Positions 58,719-64,000 of a DNA stretch of 64,000 bases are shown here, in pieces; the first letter of the stretch is position 1; each line of letters opens with the position of its first letter. The DNA is from Rhynochetos jubatus (Eukaryota; Chordata; Aves; Eurypygiformes; Rhynochetidae), in assembly GCA_027574665.1 (NCBI GenBank), contig CM050648.1:41697700-41761699 (forward strand). The letters run 5' to 3'. Position numbers and translations under genes: made by a program. The notes under the pieces are model-generated. The model saw only the letters and a list, made by a program, of their open reading frames with translations. It searched no databases and was not told the DNA's origin.

Positions 58719-61700
58719 GTTGCAGACAGTAAAAAAACCACCGTATTCAATGCAATGAGTTCTTCACTGTTGCACAACGAGTTGAAACTGCTGAAGATTG
58801 CACACAGAACTGGGACACGTTGCTATCTGAGACATTTAATGAAAGGAACACAAATAATAGATTAATTTCAAAAGAATATTTGTTAAGAAGATTCACTCCT
58901 GTTTACCTCCACAGCTGACAGCAATCGTTTAAACAAAGGCACTACAATGTGTTGGTAAGAAAGGGAAATTTGCTTCTGAAATATTAAGCTTAACTTAATC
59001 CTGGTAGTCTGGGTGAAGAAGGTTCACTGACACACCAGAAAGCTGCTACCTCACATCTCAGTTCGGATTCAAGTTGAAAGCTGCTGTAAATGAGCATCCT
59101 GGCAGCTGTAAAGTGCTGGGATTCATTCTCCATGCTCCTGTGCAATTCAGACCTCATGATCTCCAGTAATTTCCCTTCAGACCTTGCCTCTTCTAGGTTT
59201 TGTATAAAGGCAGCCTAGGGCTGGCATTGGTACACCAAGCGTTCCAACTTTCCTTTTGTGGACAGTCAGTTCAATACAGCTCCAAGACGCCCAAACAACC
59301 TTTTCATCCCTAAATGAACATGCATCGTAAGCGGTCTGCACTGTCAGTCAAGGGAACATGCATGAGGAAGAAAATTGGAAAGCAGCTGATGAGCAGCACT
59401 CACATCATTGTGAGCAACCAAACCCTAACGTGAGGGGAGCAGAGGGCTAAGATCGCAAGAGTAAGGCAGTATCATTCCTCCATAACATCTGTGGGAATCT
59501 TCAGCAAACCCGGTTGGTACTTCCCTGATCTTTTTAATTTGCTTTACACCCAGCGGATTTTCTTTTAATCTCAAGAACATGATTTGCTGTTTCTAAACAA
59601 TTACCTACTTGGAAAAATGTATTCACATATCAAGTAGTTTTCAATTATTGTTTTTTCATGCACTGCAGGTTAAAACAAAAAGTAAGATTAATCCTCTAAG
59701 GTTGAAAAAGCACCGCAATTCATACATACAGTAGCTAGAAAATAATTTTTGCTGACTAAAAATATGAAACGTAGATTGAAAAGTTAACTGCTAGAAATGT
59801 TTTACTGGCTTCTTTCTGGGAACCTACTTCTGGGATCTTGATACATAATAAATAAGGTATTTCAACTGCTTGGATTCCTTCATTAGCAGGTAATGGGACA
59901 CAGTGACAAAAAGAGTCCTAATTGCCCCAAATTTAGCCAGGTGATGATTGCATTAACAGCATGAAGAGGGTTGGTAGATCCAAGGAGATCCAGGGCAAGG
60001 TGATGATCCAGGGGGCATGGCAGCCAACAGAAGAGTAAGGACAGGGAGTCCAAAATCTGAAGGGACTAAAAATGGATTTGGAATTCTTCATCCCACCATT
60101 TGTGTATGCATAGTTTCGGACTATACATTTCAGTGGTGATTATTCAAAATAAATTTAGCCCAACCTTGCCCTGCATTTTGCCTACGAACAGTTGAATGTA
60201 GTAGGATAGGATTTGTTGTGAACATCTAAATCAGTGTCTTCCTGATATCAGGGCTTCAGATCCAGAGTAGAAGCAGAATGTGTGAAATTAATGTTCTCCA
60301 GTGTATATACAGGCTGCTTTCTGGCTAAGGTGTATGACTACCAGATCAAATTCATATTAAAATGCAAAATAAATTGACCAGCTGGAGCATTGTGCATTGT
60401 AGACAACAGTATATTGTTTTCCTTTAGAAAGAAGTTTAAGCAGGAGCAGAGCTGTACAGCCCAGCCTTCCGGAAGTCCTCACAAGGCACTGTTGAAAAAA
60501 GAGCTGAGCAGAGGGCAACTTGTTCTGAGATGAGGCAAGTTGCAAATGCTGCATATGCAACATGAAGACCCAGTTAGGGTCCATTTTTAAGAGGAAAATA
60601 TCAACGTTCTGGTTTGAATGTATATGAAGGCATATGCACAGAGATTCTGCTATGAAGAAAAAGAGTGTAAACTGTTTAAAACCTGTGCTACATGACTAGG
60701 AGGCATTGCTGAAGGAATCAGTTACTCAAGGGTTTAAACTCCACTCTGTATTTCAGACATGGGTTTCAGTGTACTGTACTATGGTTAGGAGCCTGTGTGA
60801 GTGATCCAGAAATTACACAAGAGAGTAGAAGTCTCCCCAGTTATTTAAATGGGTTTCAATGAAGCCCCAGGTCACACAGGCAATAGCCTATTTCCAGATT
60901 CCAGAGCACACATGGGACAGCACGACAAGTGCGTGTGTGTGATGTACAAGCAGCCCACACCCCGATCCTGCTGTAAAATTAACAGCAGAAGTAGCTGGTG
61001 AGCCAAAGCACATAGTTTTAGACTATTCTGGATATTTAACTTCATACAAAATGTAGAGCTACGAAGAAGGAAGAACAGTTATCATAGAGGAGTCATAAGC
61101 ATCTGCTACCTGAAGGTGATTTTTCTTTCTGTCATAGTAACACTGCAGCATTAATTCTGGTTTATAATTATTAACACAGTGTTTTCCTCTACATCTCAAT
61201 AGAGCAGACATTGCTTCAGTGAATTACAATGCAAAGACAAGACAAATATGCTTCACCTTAATATGGAATTTAGCCTCATGAAATCTTAGATAATATACAA
61301 TAGCATCCCTAAGCCACATAAAAAGAAAAAAAAAAACAAACACAAAACAAATTCAGCCCGCATCAAAGTTTAAGCACAAAAACCTTATATTCTATCAATT
61401 TTTTCAGCTTTTATTTCCATATTGCCCTGTGGTCCATGTTAATGGTTTTGTTCTAGCCAATATTTTGCTGAAAAGATATTAGATGGACCACAAGAACGTA
61501 CAAATCGTGCCCTTGTTGAGAAATTTGATGGAAGTATGGCTTAATAGTCCTAGCCATATACTCAAAACTTAGATATTGCCAGTTTCCCTTAAAATATGGA
61601 CTATTGAAAAATTAGTCCTAGAGAAGTTAAATATGCCACCTCTAGGTATTGCAATTACAAACTTTAACTTGTTCTTCTGTAATTCTGCAGAAAAACAGGC

Positions 61701-64000
61701 TTATCTGATTTAGAAAAGAAGACACTTACTCTTAGAAGAATATTTTCCTTCCTGCTCTTCGCAAGAACAAGAGTAGAAATGCAATGTTGGCCAAGGAGTA
61801 CTGTTTCTCCTCAAAGATAAACAACTTTGTTTTGTTCATCCTCTAGCAAGCACATTGTGAGTAACTTCCTTATCAAAGGCTCTCTGTTTTCCTCTTAAAA
61901 TCTTTGTTCAAAGATTTCAAACTTCTACATCATCTCCAAATTACAGATGAGAAAGCATTCAAGAATGTTTTCTGTTAAAAGCTCCTGTCTTATCTGAATA
62001 ATAAAAAAAATGAACAGCTAAAACTCAAAACTAGCGCTGTGATTCCTTAGCAACACTATCCTTTCCTAAAAGCACCAAAGTCCCATTGAGAGGATTGTTC
62101 TGTATGTGAGAAAACAGCCAGGATCCTGAAAGCCGCAGTTTGAAGCATATCATTATACACCCCATGTAAGAAAACATAAGCTGTATGGTAAAGAGAGAGG
62201 GCACCTTTCACAAAGAAAGGTTTATAGTGCAGCCTTTTTGACTGTATCTGTGGTATGATACTACACTAATGTTTTAGCTGCATGTGAAATAAACAAAAAG
62301 CCAATTAATCTCACTTTATGATGTATGTTTTTTCCTCAGATCTTTGTTGAAGCATGTGATTTTGATCTCCATAGGGTGTTAATTTCATGTCAGGGTACAC
62401 AGAGTGAAACCAATAGAGCAAGTGTCTCAGTAATGTTTTGGTTTTAGCTTACTTTCACACCAGGTTTCCCCATGATTTACAAGTTCTCCTCGATGGATTA
62501 TGCAAAGCTGAACTAGTGATCCCAGTTCTTAGCAAAAAAGATGAGAGTGCACTATAGCCTGCAGCAACTTATTGCCCCAGAAGGACCAAAGAAGAAGGGG
62601 ATTGGCAATGTTCCTATCCCCAGAAACTGCCTCTGTGAAGCCCAGACTGAAAGCCATACATATACACGGGTATGGCCATGTGCAGATTCACATTTTGTGC
62701 CACCTCTGTCATTAGAACTTTTGCATTTCCCATGCCTGTAATCTGACAACTTTAATGAACAAATGCATAATTTAAAAACTACAATGCTATTGTGTGTCTT
62801 AGTATTTAGCCAACGCATTTTCAGAAGGAAGGCTGTTCACTAAGCCATAATGAGTTTAAGTTCATGTAATCTATTTGCTTCCCTATTCTTCTTAGTTTGT
62901 GCTACTATCAGGAGATCAAATGAAATGGTAATTTCAAATAGTATTTTGCAAATGTCTTTGTTATTAGCAACTATTTGTCAGTATGTTTGAACAGTTTGTG
63001 GTTCGGGCTGTTTGTGTACCATTGGCTTCAACTGTTCATTTTTCAAACATCTGCTAGGTTCCATACTAGTTTTTCCTCTTCAAAAACTATAGTGGCAATT
63101 TTAAAACCAGGGACTAGTGAATAATGGACTTTCACTGAAAATGTTCAAATTAATACACGAGAACAGAAATCTGTAAATTTTTCAAAATTCACAAATATTT
63201 TTCTGAATAGAGTGGGCTAAATATGAATACTTCAACTTCCACTTTTTTGCTGGTTTGATTGATGATGTTCATGAATCAGTTTGTTCCTAGCAGAGCAGCA
63301 ATATCAAATGAAAGAGACAAACATTTGAATAAGAAATATGTCTGTTAACAAGTCAAAGGGGTGAAGTTGTACCACCTCAAATTTTTAAATACTTTGAAAG
63401 TCAACAGATAGAGGTGATCTAAAGTAAAGTATGTACAAGTTGCAATTGTTTTGGCAAAATTATACTAGGATGAATCACATGATTATGTTATTTGCCAAGA
63501 AACTGAATCCCAAATGTAAGAGAATTAGTAGTCAATATTAATCTAATAACCACAAAAAGGGCTATTGGATGCACACTCTAAGACCATTAGATACTCTTCC
63601 TCATCATTTAATAAAGCTTGAATAATGTAGTATTAGGGAGAAATCCTTCTGTATAGAGGGTAATGGACACAGGATAATACATTTTATGGCAAAACACATA
63701 ATTTGTTCATTTATTGCCTCTCACCTTCCCAAATGTATGCATTTTCAGAGACATAAATAAAATTAAAATATCATTTCTAAAAACAGACAACAGACAACAC
63801 CCTAGTTAGGAAATACTATATTATCCTCCTCCTTGTAAAATACTTTTGTTTAGTTATAAATCACAGTATTCAGCATCACCTTTATTAGTGTTTCATTCCA
63901 CTATCTAGAATCTTGAACCCAGGCTAATTTTAATAAAGATGAGGTCACTTAAGAGCATATCTGTATAAAAAACCCATAGTTTTCAGTGGTTCAGGGGTCA
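58719..64000. other. Unique AT-rich DNA, no gene recognised
   Basis: Open frames stay under about 90 codons (62552-62818, minus, is the longest) and resemble nothing known. An A-rich stretch lies at 61319-61350. No interspersed repeat, RNA gene or exon with convincing splice sites is recognised up to the window end. Confidence 0.55.

Overview
The window looks like a gene-poor stretch of a bird genome. Four CR1 LINE copies end in, or read in reverse from, the typical avian CR1 3' tail (repeats related to ATTCTATG), and an older CR1 fragment and a second CR1 type are also present. A solo long terminal repeat at 58447-58712 has the layout of avian class II (alpharetrovirus-like) elements. The DNA is AT-rich and full of stop codons in all frames. 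I found no host protein-coding exon, tRNA, rRNA or other RNA gene that I can defend, so the region is either a gene desert or the inside of a very long intron.

Layout: 1-7930 is unique AT-rich DNA with a few less AT-rich patches. 7931-8531 is a plus-strand CR1. 8532-12291 is empty, followed by a 113-bp AGAGG-type pentanucleotide microsatellite (12292-12404). 15511-15799 and 16163-16476 are two minus-strand CR1 copies of different types, separated by about 360 bp. 23201-23362 is a decayed older CR1 piece. 33493-34852 is the longest CR1, which still shows the reverse-transcriptase core but has lost the catalytic Asp-Asp pair. 51978-52690 is a further minus-strand CR1. The rest is unique DNA with short homopolymers and small local duplications.

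Three blocks have longer open frames or higher GC than their surroundings and no recognisable product: 42313-42705, 45470-47100 and 55100-55810. They are listed as unidentified.

No set of genes works together here. What can be read is a history of retroelement insertion: an old CR1 layer (23.2 kb), a CR1 of a different type (15.5 kb), a group of related CR1 copies (7.9, 16.2, 33.5 and 52.0 kb) in which two copies share an in-frame stop, and a probably recent LTR insertion that recombined to a solo LTR with its 6-bp target duplication intact. I found no new biological system; the shared-stop CR1 pair and the clean solo LTR are the most informative observations.
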